From the NCBI GenBank assembly GCA_902795765.1, contig CADBMQ010000135.1, positions 1-19,670 on the forward strand: a stretch of DNA of 19,670 bases. Direction: 5' to 3'. This DNA comes from Oscillospiraceae bacterium. GTDB taxonomy: Bacteria; Bacillota; Clostridia; Oscillospirales; Acutalibacteraceae. The notes under the pieces are model-generated. The model was not told where the DNA came from. It did no database searches and saw nothing but the letters and a program-made list of their open reading frames with translations. A program made the position numbers and the translations under genes. This document shows, one piece after another, positions 8,536-14,700 of the stretch; positions within the stretch are counted from its first letter, which is position 1; each line of letters begins with the position of its first letter.

Positions 8536-9597
8536 TTATATAATAGTTCCGCCACCCAGTACAATATCACCGTCATATAATACAGCAGCTTGTCCCGATG
8601 TAATTGCTCGTTGAAACTCATCAAACTCAATCGTAACAGTCCCGTCAGCATTTGGTAAAATAAGAGCAGACTGCTCATCTTGTTTGTACCTTATTCTAAC
8701 TTTGCACCTAAACGGCTCAGTCGGTGTAACTCCACTAATCCAGTTAAAATCACGAACTTTTGTGATTTTGCTTTTAAGGTCATCGCTGCTTCCTAAAACA
8801 ACTTCGTTTTTATCAGAACAAATTTTGCAAACAAAAAGAGGCTCGGAGTAGGAAATGCCAAGTCCCTTACGTTGACCGATAGTGTAGTGAATTATGCCTT
8901 TGTGTTGACCTAAAACACTGCCATTTTTATCAACGAAATCGCCACATTTAGGTTTGATCCCTGTCATAGTTTCAATAACCTTTGCGTAATTGCCGTCGGG
9001 CACAAAGCAAATATCCTGACTATCAGGTTTGTTTGCGTTTGCAAAAGTACAACTCTCGGCAATTCTTCTAAACTGCGGTTTGCTGATATTCCCAAGTGGA
9101 AACATAGTATGTGCAAGTTGTTCTTGAGTCATATTGTAGAGAACATAACTTTGATCTTTGTTGTCGTCCATCGCTTTTTTTAAAACAAACTTGCCATTTA
9201 TCTTTTCAATTCTCGCATAATGACCGGTAACAATATAGTCGCAGTCAAGCAGTTTCGCACGTTCCAAAAGTTTCTCAAACTTCATATATCGGTTGCAGTC
9301 AATACACGGATTAGGCGTGATGCCGTTTTGATAGCAGTCGATAAACTTATTTATAACAAGTTTACGAAAATCATCGGAAAAATTGAAAACATGAAACGGC
9401 ATACCAAGTTTGTGAGCAACAAATCGTGCGTCTTCTACATCATCGAGAGAACAACAGGTGCGAGACTTGATTCCAACATCCTCGTTATGGTAGAGTTTCA
9501 TCGTGCAACCAATACACTCATATCCACTATCAACCATAAATTTTGCAGCGATTGACGAGTCAACACCACCACTCATAGCAATCAAAGCCCGTTTCAC
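8536..9597 (-). CDS. mnmA: tRNA-specific 2-thiouridylase MnmA (GTG start)
   Basis: A 353-residue enzyme that thiolates U34 of tRNA-Lys, -Glu and -Gln, using ATP and persulfide sulfur from a cysteine desulfurase relay. The PP-loop SGGVDSS is at residues 9-15. The catalytic pair is C98 in NPCIDCN and C197 in SQDICFV. Other family motifs are GHYAR (125-129), KAMDDNKDQSYVLY and TIGQRKGLGI. The C-terminal beta-barrel ends with GQAAVLYDGDIVLGGGTI. The GTG start overlaps the nadA TGA in GTGA (9594-9597), and the family N-terminus just before SGGVDSS supports it. No cysteine desulfurase gene is adjacent, so its sulfur donor must be encoded elsewhere. Confidence 0.96.
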   Translation of the reverse strand: MKRALIAMSGGVDSSIAAKFMVDSGYECIGCTMKLYHNEDVGIKSRTCCSLDDVEDARFVAHKLGMPFHVFNFSDDFRKLVINKFIDCYQNGITPNPCIDCNRYMKFEKLLERAKLLDCDYIVTGHYARIEKINGKFVLKKAMDDNKDQSYVLYNMTQEQLAHTMFPLGNISKPQFRRIAESCTFANANKPDSQDICFVPDGNYAKVIETMTGIKPKCGDFVDKNGSVLGQHKGIIHYTIGQRKGLGISYSEPLFVCKICSDKNEVVLGSSDDLKSKITKVRDFNWISGVTPTEPFRCKVRIRYKQDEQSALILPNADGTVTIEFDEFQRAITSGQAAVLYDGDIVLGGGTII

Positions 9598-10511
9598 TTG
9601 CCCAACCTCAACATTTCATCAATGCACTTGCGTGATGAAGCAATAAGTTCATCGCTCATAACAATTTCTTCGCCACCAATACCACTAACACATCTGTAAA
9701 CATCTGCAAGTGTAGTCGCTTGCATATTGTGACAAACGCAATCCTTTGAAAGTGGAACAAAAATCTTGTCAGGGCATTTAAATTGCAAATGCTCAACAAT
9801 GCTGTTTTCGGTACCGATAATATATTCTTTATTATCGCCATTTTCGGCAAATGACATAATTTCAGTCGTACTGCCAACAAAGTCTGCACACTCAACAACT
9901 TCTGGCAGACATTCGGGATGAACAAGCAACTTTGCGTTTGGATATGCCTTTCTCATTTTGTCAACGTCACGAGTTGAAATACGCAAATGAGTCGGACAAC
10001 CGCCGTGAACAAGCTTGATTTCCTTGTCGGGAACTTGTTTTTTAATCCAATCACCCAAATTGCAGTCGGGAATAAACAAAATCTTGTCATTATCAATGTT
10101 TTTGATAATTTTGACAGCAGAAGACGAGGTAACACAAACATCGCAAACAGTTTTAAGTTCAGAAGTTGTGTTAATGTAGGCAACAACTGTGTAGTCTTTG
10201 AAACTTTCTTTTAGTTGACTAATCAAATCAACGTCCATTTGGTCTGCCATAGGGCAACCTGCAATCGGATTAGCAAGAAAAACTTGCTTTTGTGGCGACA
10301 GAATCTTGACAGTTTCAGCCATAAATCTAACGCCACACATGATAACAATTTTGTTATCAACAAGAGCCGCTTTTTGACTAAGTCCAAACGAGTCACCAAC
10401 ATAATCTGCAATATCCAAAATATCTTGCCTTTGATAAGCGTGAGCAAGTATGCAAATATTTTTTTCTTTTTTTAGTTTCAAAATTTCATCTTGAAGTTCA
10501 CGAACATTCAT
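9594..10511 (-). CDS. nadA: Quinolinate synthase A (4Fe-4S)
   Basis: A 305-residue NadA of the short type. It condenses iminoaspartate with dihydroxyacetone phosphate to quinolinate in NAD synthesis. Family motifs include ILAHAYQ (21-27), GDSFGLSQ, CGVRFMAETVKILSP, AGCPMAD, VVAYINTTSELK, VHGGCPTH, LVHPEC and CHNMQATTL. By family pattern the three iron-sulfur ligands are probably C86, C172 and C260, spaced about 86-88 residues apart. The ATG at 10511 follows GGAGGTG (about 10517-10523 in + coordinates). nadB and nadC, often next to nadA, are not here; instead mnmA overlaps its stop. It has its own strong promoter with a palindrome at the start of transcription. Confidence 0.95.
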   Translation of the reverse strand: MNVRELQDEILKLKKEKNICILAHAYQRQDILDIADYVGDSFGLSQKAALVDNKIVIMCGVRFMAETVKILSPQKQVFLANPIAGCPMADQMDVDLISQLKESFKDYTVVAYINTTSELKTVCDVCVTSSSAVKIIKNIDNDKILFIPDCNLGDWIKKQVPDKEIKLVHGGCPTHLRISTRDVDKMRKAYPNAKLLVHPECLPEVVECADFVGSTTEIMSFAENGDNKEYIIGTENSIVEHLQFKCPDKIFVPLSKDCVCHNMQATTLADVYRCVSGIGGEEIVMSDELIASSRKCIDEMLRLGK

Positions 10512-10531
10512 AAACGCACCTCCGGAATATT

Positions 10532-10550
10532 CAACCTACCAATTAGGTTG
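10532..10550. promoter_or_regulatory. Palindromic operator candidate at the nadA transcription start
   Basis: Perfect 7-base arms CAACCTA (10532-10538) and TAGGTTG (10544-10550) flank a 5-base spacer. It begins six bases downstream of the nadA -10 box, so it covers the expected start point, a normal repressor position. AATATT sequences flank it on both sides. I do not recognise it as a known NiaR, NrtR or other NAD-regulon site; identity of the regulator is open. It could also act as an RNA hairpin in the short leader. Confidence 0.6.
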
Positions 10551-10555
10551 GTAAT

Positions 10556-10584
10556 ATTGTACCACTTTTAATATTGCTTGTCAA
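10556..10584 (-). promoter_or_regulatory. Sigma-A promoter of nadA-mnmA
   Basis: Read on the - strand: a perfect -35 TTGACA (10584-10579), 17 bases, then -10 TACAAT (10561-10556). The predicted start is near 10549, about 38 bases before the nadA ATG. Confidence 0.88.
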
Positions 10585-10611
10585 TATAATCTTGGCACAA
10601 AATAATATCAC

Positions 10612-10640
10612 TTGACATATTAAATGAAATATGATATACT
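10612..10640 (+). promoter_or_regulatory. Sigma-A promoter of the tetR-degV operon
   Basis: TTGACA (10612-10617), 17 bases, TATACT (10635-10640). The predicted start is near 10647, inside a long palindrome, and the TetR-family ATG lies about 40 bases downstream. Confidence 0.88.
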
Positions 10641-10662
10641 TTCAGCACACAGTGTGCTGAAA
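10640..10662. promoter_or_regulatory. Probable TetR-family operator
   Basis: An inverted repeat with perfect 11-base arms TTTCAGCACAC (10640-10650) and GTGTGCTGAAA (10652-10662) around one central base. It abuts the -10 box and covers the expected transcription start. Its length, symmetry and position immediately before a TetR-family gene fit an autorepression operator. The binding protein is inferred from context. Confidence 0.78.
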
Positions 10663-10686
10663 TAAAAAAAGGAGTCAATAAATAGA

Positions 10687-11247
10687 ATGATAGCTGACGA
10701 AATTGGCGAAGAAATAATAGAAAGTGCGAGGAAACTTGTATCAAAAAATGATGCAAAGCAGATAACTGTTCGTGATATTTTAAACGACCTTAATATAACC
10801 AATCGTGTGTTTTATAATCGATTTCATAATATAGATGAAGTGCTTGATATTTTGTATAAAGAAACGATTTCCAAAATAAGAGAATGTATGAAATCGGAAT
10901 ATGATAGCAGTCAGGATTATATTCAGTATATCAAAAGAGTGGTCACGCAGACTTTCGTTTTGTCTTACGAGAATAAAAAGAAATTCGGTCGACATATTTT
11001 TGATATTGACGCAAATTCCAACGAGAATTTCGATTGGTGGAATGGCGAGATTATTAAATTGATTAACTATGGAAAAGAGAATAACTATATAAAATCCGAG
11101 ATTGATGAAGAAAAATTAAGTTATGCAGTTTGGTGTTTTATAAGGGGATTTAATGCAGACGCAATAGCCCGAAAACAACCGCTTGACAAGGCAACAGAGA
11201 AATTCAATTATTCGTTTGAACTATTGTTAAATGGAGTTATAAAGTAA
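10687..11247 (+). CDS. TetR/AcrR-family transcriptional regulator
   Basis: A 186-residue protein. The N-terminal TetR DNA-binding domain spans about residues 8-55: helix 1 (EIIESARKLV), then ITVRDILNDLNITNRVFYNRF with the helix-turn-helix, then FHNIDEVLDILYKE. The remaining 130 residues form a helical ligand domain rich in aromatic residues (FDWWNG, YAVWCFIRGF) with no specific family signature I recognise. ATG 10687 is the only suitable start; the GGAG at 10671-10674 is somewhat far (12 bases). The gene is AT-rich compared with the ribosomal cluster. It precedes a DegV fatty-acid-binding gene by 15 bases, so it probably controls itself and degV, perhaps responding to a lipid-like ligand (inference). 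Confidence 0.9.
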   Translation: MIADEIGEEIIESARKLVSKNDAKQITVRDILNDLNITNRVFYNRFHNIDEVLDILYKETISKIRECMKSEYDSSQDYIQYIKRVVTQTFVLSYENKKKFGRHIFDIDANSNENFDWWNGEIIKLINYGKENNYIKSEIDEEKLSYAVWCFIRGFNADAIARKQPLDKATEKFNYSFELLLNGVIK

Positions 11248-11262
11248 ACGGGAGTGAGAAAA

Positions 11263-12102
11263 ATGGCAGTAAGAATTATAGTAGACTCAACCGCAGATAT
11301 GAAAAAGGAAGTTGAAGAGCGAGTTGAGGTAATACCACTAACATTGCAGTTTGGCGATGAAGAGTTTATTGACGGAATAACAATCAATAGCAGGGAGTTT
11401 TATGAAAAACTAATAGAATCAGATGTACTACCGCATACAAGCCAAGCGACTCCTGCGGATTACGAAAACAAATTCAACGAAATAAAGCAGTCGGGCGATA
11501 GTGCAGTTATGATATCACTCGCATCTAAACTTTCAGGAACATATCAAAGTGCAACAATAGCAGCCGAAGATTACGATAATATTTATGTCGTAGATAGCGA
11601 CACAGTAACAATCGGTACAGGTGTGCTTGTAGATTATGCGTTAAAGTTGGTTGATAACGGATTAGATGCACAATCTATCGCAAAAGAACTTGAAATTCAA
11701 AAAAAGAAGATTAATATAATAGCACTTGTCGATACGCTTGAATATCTCAAAAAGGGTGGTCGAATATCTAAAACAGTAGCCTTTGCAGGAACACTTCTTA
11801 ATATTAAACCTGTAATTTCGCTAACAGAAGGCGAAATAAATATTCTCGGAAAAGCAAGAGGCTCGAAGCAGGCAAACAATCTGCTTGTAACTGAAATAGA
11901 AAAAGCGGGAGGAGTAGATTATAGCAAACCAATATTACTTGGATATACAGGACTTTCCGATACCCTTTTGCTGAAATATATAGAAGACAGTGCAAAATTA
12001 TGGGAAAATATGAGCGAGAGACCGGAATATACAATAGTCGGAAGCGTTATAGGAACGCATGTCGGACCCGGTGCAATCGCAGCAGCATTTTTCAGCATAT
12101 AA
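11263..12102 (+). CDS. DegV-family fatty acid-binding protein (FakB-like)
   Basis: A 279-residue DegV (EDD-fold) protein. Family motifs are IIVDSTADM at the N-terminus, HTSQATPADY (T59, S60, Q61 lining the fatty-acid carboxylate site), SLASKLSGTYQSA, the TLEYLKKGGRIS motif, and the C-terminal GTHVGPGAIAAAFF. Proteins of this family bind one fatty acid; characterised FakB members present it to the kinase FakA for phospholipid synthesis. Whether this copy works with FakA is not shown here, since no fakA is nearby. ATG 11263 is chosen because GGGAG (11250-11254) lies 8 bases upstream; the in-frame GTG at 11254 overlaps that SD. Second gene of the TetR operon, followed by a terminator. Confidence 0.94.
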   Translation: MAVRIIVDSTADMKKEVEERVEVIPLTLQFGDEEFIDGITINSREFYEKLIESDVLPHTSQATPADYENKFNEIKQSGDSAVMISLASKLSGTYQSATIAAEDYDNIYVVDSDTVTIGTGVLVDYALKLVDNGLDAQSIAKELEIQKKKINIIALVDTLEYLKKGGRISKTVAFAGTLLNIKPVISLTEGEINILGKARGSKQANNLLVTEIEKAGGVDYSKPILLGYTGLSDTLLLKYIEDSAKLWENMSERPEYTIVGSVIGTHVGPGAIAAAFFSI

Positions 12103-12105
12103 ATT

Positions 12106-12137
12106 AAAATCGTAACCTAAATGGTTACGATTTTTTT
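12106..12137. terminator. Bidirectional terminator after degV
   Basis: A 12-bp stem pairs AAAATCGTAACC (12106-12117) with GGTTACGATTTT (12123-12134) around TAAAT, with a T-run to 12137 on the + strand. On the - strand the hairpin is followed by TTTAATTTATATG, so it can also end the convergent transcript, whose last codon overlaps the T-run. Confidence 0.92.
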
Positions 12138-12858
12138 ATCCTATAATCTTTCGTATCGCTTTGTCACTTGCATCGGGGTGTAATTTTTTCAAATGCTCAA
12201 AAATCTTCTCACGAGAAACATGAGGCTTTTCTTTGTAACTGCTTGCAATAAAGTCATATCCCCATATTTGTTCGGGAGGACAGTACATAGCAATCGCCCA
12301 GCCATACAACTCACCGTTTTTATTTCTGCGTTGCCTAAAATCGACAGGCACAAGATAGGTCATCATCTGCAACGAATTAAGCGTTCCCTCAAAATTCTTT
12401 TCTCCACCTTTGCCAAAACCGGCATCACGCTTAATCTCAAAAGAAAAACGTTCCTTTTCGTCAGAAAATAAATCCATAATTTTCTTTTGCCGTTGTTTTG
12501 CAAGACCGTCTTCCCAAAGTGCATCAAAGTCATATCCGTCACGACGAATGTTTGCAAAAGTAGGGAACCATCCAAGTGAAACAAAACCTGCTTTTTTATC
12601 GAAAAACTTGCCGTACGCAATTTTCTTGCTTTTCGCAATAACTCTTCGCCATTCCCAAGGGTCGTTTTCTTCGTTACCCGACCACCAATATTTTGCTTGT
12701 GTTCGTTCTTCGACAGAAAAGTCATCAATCTCATTTTTGAATAACGGCAAAAAACCAACCTTGTTGACGTACTCAATCAACTCATCAGCTGATTTAATGC
12801 ATTTAGGATTGTCGACACTAACGCCGTGAATAATCCACTCTCCATTTTCAACTGCCAT
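12136..12858 (-). CDS. Conserved protein of unknown function, possibly AlkZ-related
   Basis: A 240-residue soluble protein without signal peptide or membrane segments. It is rich in Trp (nine residues), with a striking segment KYWWSGNEENDPWEWRR near residues 57-73, then GKFFDKKAGFVSLGWFPTFA, RRDGYDFDALWEDGL, and a central GFGKGGEKNFEGTLNSLQMM stretch. The C-terminal 40 residues are helical and basic, ending DKAIRKIIG. From memory, similar Clostridial proteins are annotated as hypothetical or AlkZ-related (a DNA-glycosylase-like winged-helix family); I could not verify this and see no certain catalytic motif, although an AKQRQKK segment near residue 140 and the winged-helix-like C-terminal half are compatible. 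ATG 12858 has AGAGG overlapping the end of the YolD-like gene, five bases away, so it is co-translated with the polymerase cassette. Confidence 0.75.
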   Translation of the reverse strand: MAVENGEWIIHGVSVDNPKCIKSADELIEYVNKVGFLPLFKNEIDDFSVEERTQAKYWWSGNEENDPWEWRRVIAKSKKIAYGKFFDKKAGFVSLGWFPTFANIRRDGYDFDALWEDGLAKQRQKKIMDLFSDEKERFSFEIKRDAGFGKGGEKNFEGTLNSLQMMTYLVPVDFRQRRNKNGELYGWAIAMYCPPEQIWGYDFIASSYKEKPHVSREKIFEHLKKLHPDASDKAIRKIIG

Positions 12859-12863
12859 GTTTT

Positions 12864-13214
12864 TTACCTCTCAATAAAATCAGTTTTATTCAGTCGCTCA
12901 CAAGTAATATCACGCAAATCATCGAGCGGAATTTTGTTGTTTACAATTTGAATATATCGCTCGTCAATATCGACTTTCACGAGTACACCCGTAAATTCAA
13001 TATACTCTTCATCAAAATAGTACACACAAGTAACAATATCGCCTTTTTCAATCTGTTGCAATGTAAGATTCATAATTTCTTGCTTGTCAACGCTGAGTTC
13101 TGCTTTTGGAACAACAATCTTTTCTTTTTTACGCAAAGCCTCTTCAAAGCCTTTTAAAGCGGCAAACGGAGCAAACTGCTTTGCACGTTCTTCGTTCGTG
13201 AGCGTCTTTATCAT
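12864..13214 (-). CDS. YolD-like family protein
   Basis: A 116-residue protein. The N-terminus ERAKQFAPFAALKGFEEALR is characteristic of YolD-like proteins that accompany Y-family polymerases in Firmicutes, and the rest forms a small beta-rich domain (GDIVTCVYYFDEEYIEFTGV, VDIDERYIQIVNNKIPLDDL). YolD proteins are thought to play a UmuD-like accessory role with the polymerase, but this is based mostly on gene pairing and fold comparison. The ATG overlaps the polymerase TGA in ATGA (13211-13214), and GGAGGG lies 8 bases upstream, inside the polymerase gene. The unknown 240-residue gene follows after five bases. Confidence 0.88.
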   Translation of the reverse strand: MIKTLTNEERAKQFAPFAALKGFEEALRKKEKIVVPKAELSVDKQEIMNLTLQQIEKGDIVTCVYYFDEEYIEFTGVLVKVDIDERYIQIVNNKIPLDDLRDITCERLNKTDFIER

Positions 13215-14464
13215 GCCTTATGCCCTCCGATTTGCTGATTTCTTTCCATCATAGTGGCACCATCTTGCAAGTCCATACCTTTGACAATCGCATTCTTGCC
13301 AAATCGTTTCTTAATCGAAAGCAAGGCCTTTTGCATATTGCGTTCACGTTCCAATTCAGTAGGATCAACGAGCATATCATACTGAACGCAAACACGGTCA
13401 CACACTTTGTTAAAACACAAATTTATACGGCGAATAGGCTCAGTTTTGTCGACGATTCTATCGAACAATTTACAAGCATAGTCAACCAATTTAGCGCAAG
13501 AGTCGGTCGGCTCACTTACCGAATAAGTGCCGTGAGCGGGTTTCTTTTCGGACGAGCAGTTGTATCCGAGTGTCAGTGTTATAGAAGAAGTGACAAGTCC
13601 ACGATCCATCATATCGAGCGCAAGTGAGTCGGTCATCTCCTTGACAATCAACTTCGCTTTTTCGGGAGCATAAGCACACGATAAAACCTGTCCGCTTGTA
13701 AGGCTGTTTGTTTTCGGCTTAAAAGCCTTAATATCTGCAATCGTAGTAGATTCACGCCCCCAGGCGTGGTCGATAAGCAACTGCGCATCAACACCAAACA
13801 AACGATACAAAAAATCTTCGTCCGATTTCGCAATATCTTCCATAGTGCGCAGATAATAACGTTCAAGACGAGCCTGCGTACCTGCACCAATTCGCCAAAA
13901 ATCGGTAATCGGTTTGTGCTTCCACAAAGTTTTGCGGTAACTTTCCTCGTCAAGTTCGCCAATAAATTCAGGCGAGTGCTTTGCCATAATATCAAGCGCA
14001 ATTTTTGCAAGATACAAGTTAGTTCCGATGCCACAGGTAGCAGTAATACCTGTTGTATCTAAAATATCTTTCATAATTTTTTCGGCGAGTTGCCTTGCCG
14101 TCATCGAATACAGATTGAGATAATCCGTTACATCTAAAAATGCCTCGTCAATCGAGTAAACGTGAATATCATCTTTTGAAACGTACTTCAAATAAATCGC
14201 ATAAATGTTGGCAGAGTATTCGATGTATAAACTCATTCTTGGTGGAGCGGTTATATATTCTAAATTCTTCGGAATTTGAAAAACACGACACCGATTTTTA
14301 ACGCCTTTCGCTTTAAGCGAAGGGGAAACAGCAAGACAAATAGTTTTTTCTGTGCGTGTCGGATCGGCAACAACAAGGTCGGTGGTCATAGGGTCAAGAC
14401 TTCGTTCCACACACTCAACCGAGGCATAGAACGACTTCAAATCTATACACAAATAAGTACGCAT
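13211..14464 (-). CDS. Y-family translesion DNA polymerase (UvrX/UmuC-like)
   Basis: A 417-residue Y-family polymerase that copies past DNA lesions. The catalytic acidic residues are visible: D8 in CIDLKSFYASVE, with Y13 at the steric-gate position, and D106-E107 in YSIDEAFLDVT. GIGTNLYLAKIALDIMAKHS carries the palm/helix segment, and a helix-hairpin-helix thumb follows near 180-215. The little-finger domain ends with ATMMERNQQIGGHKA, a tail typical of the Firmicutes UV-repair polymerases paired with YolD. I do not see a clear sliding-clamp motif in the tail. It is the first gene of a three-gene operon. The start ATG has a GGTGG upstream, and a good sigma-A promoter lies at 14489-14517. Confidence 0.93.
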   Translation of the reverse strand: MRTYLCIDLKSFYASVECVERSLDPMTTDLVVADPTRTEKTICLAVSPSLKAKGVKNRCRVFQIPKNLEYITAPPRMSLYIEYSANIYAIYLKYVSKDDIHVYSIDEAFLDVTDYLNLYSMTARQLAEKIMKDILDTTGITATCGIGTNLYLAKIALDIMAKHSPEFIGELDEESYRKTLWKHKPITDFWRIGAGTQARLERYYLRTMEDIAKSDEDFLYRLFGVDAQLLIDHAWGRESTTIADIKAFKPKTNSLTSGQVLSCAYAPEKAKLIVKEMTDSLALDMMDRGLVTSSITLTLGYNCSSEKKPAHGTYSVSEPTDSCAKLVDYACKLFDRIVDKTEPIRRINLCFNKVCDRVCVQYDMLVDPTELERERNMQKALLSIKKRFGKNAIVKGMDLQDGATMMERNQQIGGHKA

Positions 14465-14488
14465 AAATCCACCACCAATCTGTCGTTA

Positions 14489-14517
14489 ATTATAACATAA
14501 TAAAAGACTGCGTACAA
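14489..14517 (-). promoter_or_regulatory. Sigma-A promoter of the polymerase-YolD operon
   Basis: Read on the - strand: -35 TTGTAC (14517-14512), 17 bases, then a perfect -10 TATAAT (14494-14489). The predicted start is about 20 bases before the polymerase ATG. I see no GAAC-N4-GTTC LexA box overlapping it, which would be expected for a classical SOS gene. Confidence 0.8.
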
Positions 14518-14573
14518 GTGGAAAAAGATGATGAAAAATATGTAAAAAATTTTTTAAAAAGCAAAATTTATAA

Positions 14574-14602
14574 TTGAAACTGATAGCAAATTGTTGTATA
14601 AT
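14574..14602 (+). promoter_or_regulatory. Sigma-A promoter of the mreB operon
   Basis: TTGAAA (14574-14579), 17 bases, TATAAT (14597-14602). The predicted leader before the mreB ATG is about 90 bases. With the polymerase promoter it makes a divergent pair in the 236-base gap 14465-14700, which holds no other gene. Confidence 0.82.
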
Positions 14603-14623
14603 GTTTTTTATAGAATGGATTTT

Positions 14624-14653
14624 AATGGACTTTTGCGCCATTTTTTGCAAAAG
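14624..14653 (+). promoter_or_regulatory. mreB leader hairpin
   Basis: CTTTTGC (14630-14636) can pair with GCAAAAG (14647-14653) around a 10-base loop. An alternative stem AATGG (14624-14628) with CCATT (14638-14642) is mutually exclusive with it. Both are modest in strength, and no U-tract follows, so function is uncertain. Confidence 0.35.
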
Positions 14654-14700
14654 ATTTTTGTTATATTCTAAATAATTACTTCAAAAGGGGAAGAGAAAAT

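Noticed and set aside
10640..10662. Hairpin terminator interpretation of the palindrome before the TetR gene
   Set aside because: It is followed by an A-rich run on the + strand, not a T-run, and it sits on a promoter; operator function fits better.
13220..13627. Reverse-frame open reading frame inside the polymerase gene
   Set aside because: It lies wholly inside the polymerase gene on the opposite strand, lacks a good ribosome binding site, and looks like a mirror of coding sequence.
14465..14520. LexA/SOS box at the Y-family polymerase promoter
   Set aside because: No GAAC-N4-GTTC or CGAAC-type inverted repeat is visible near the -35 or -10, so classical LexA control is not supported by sequence.
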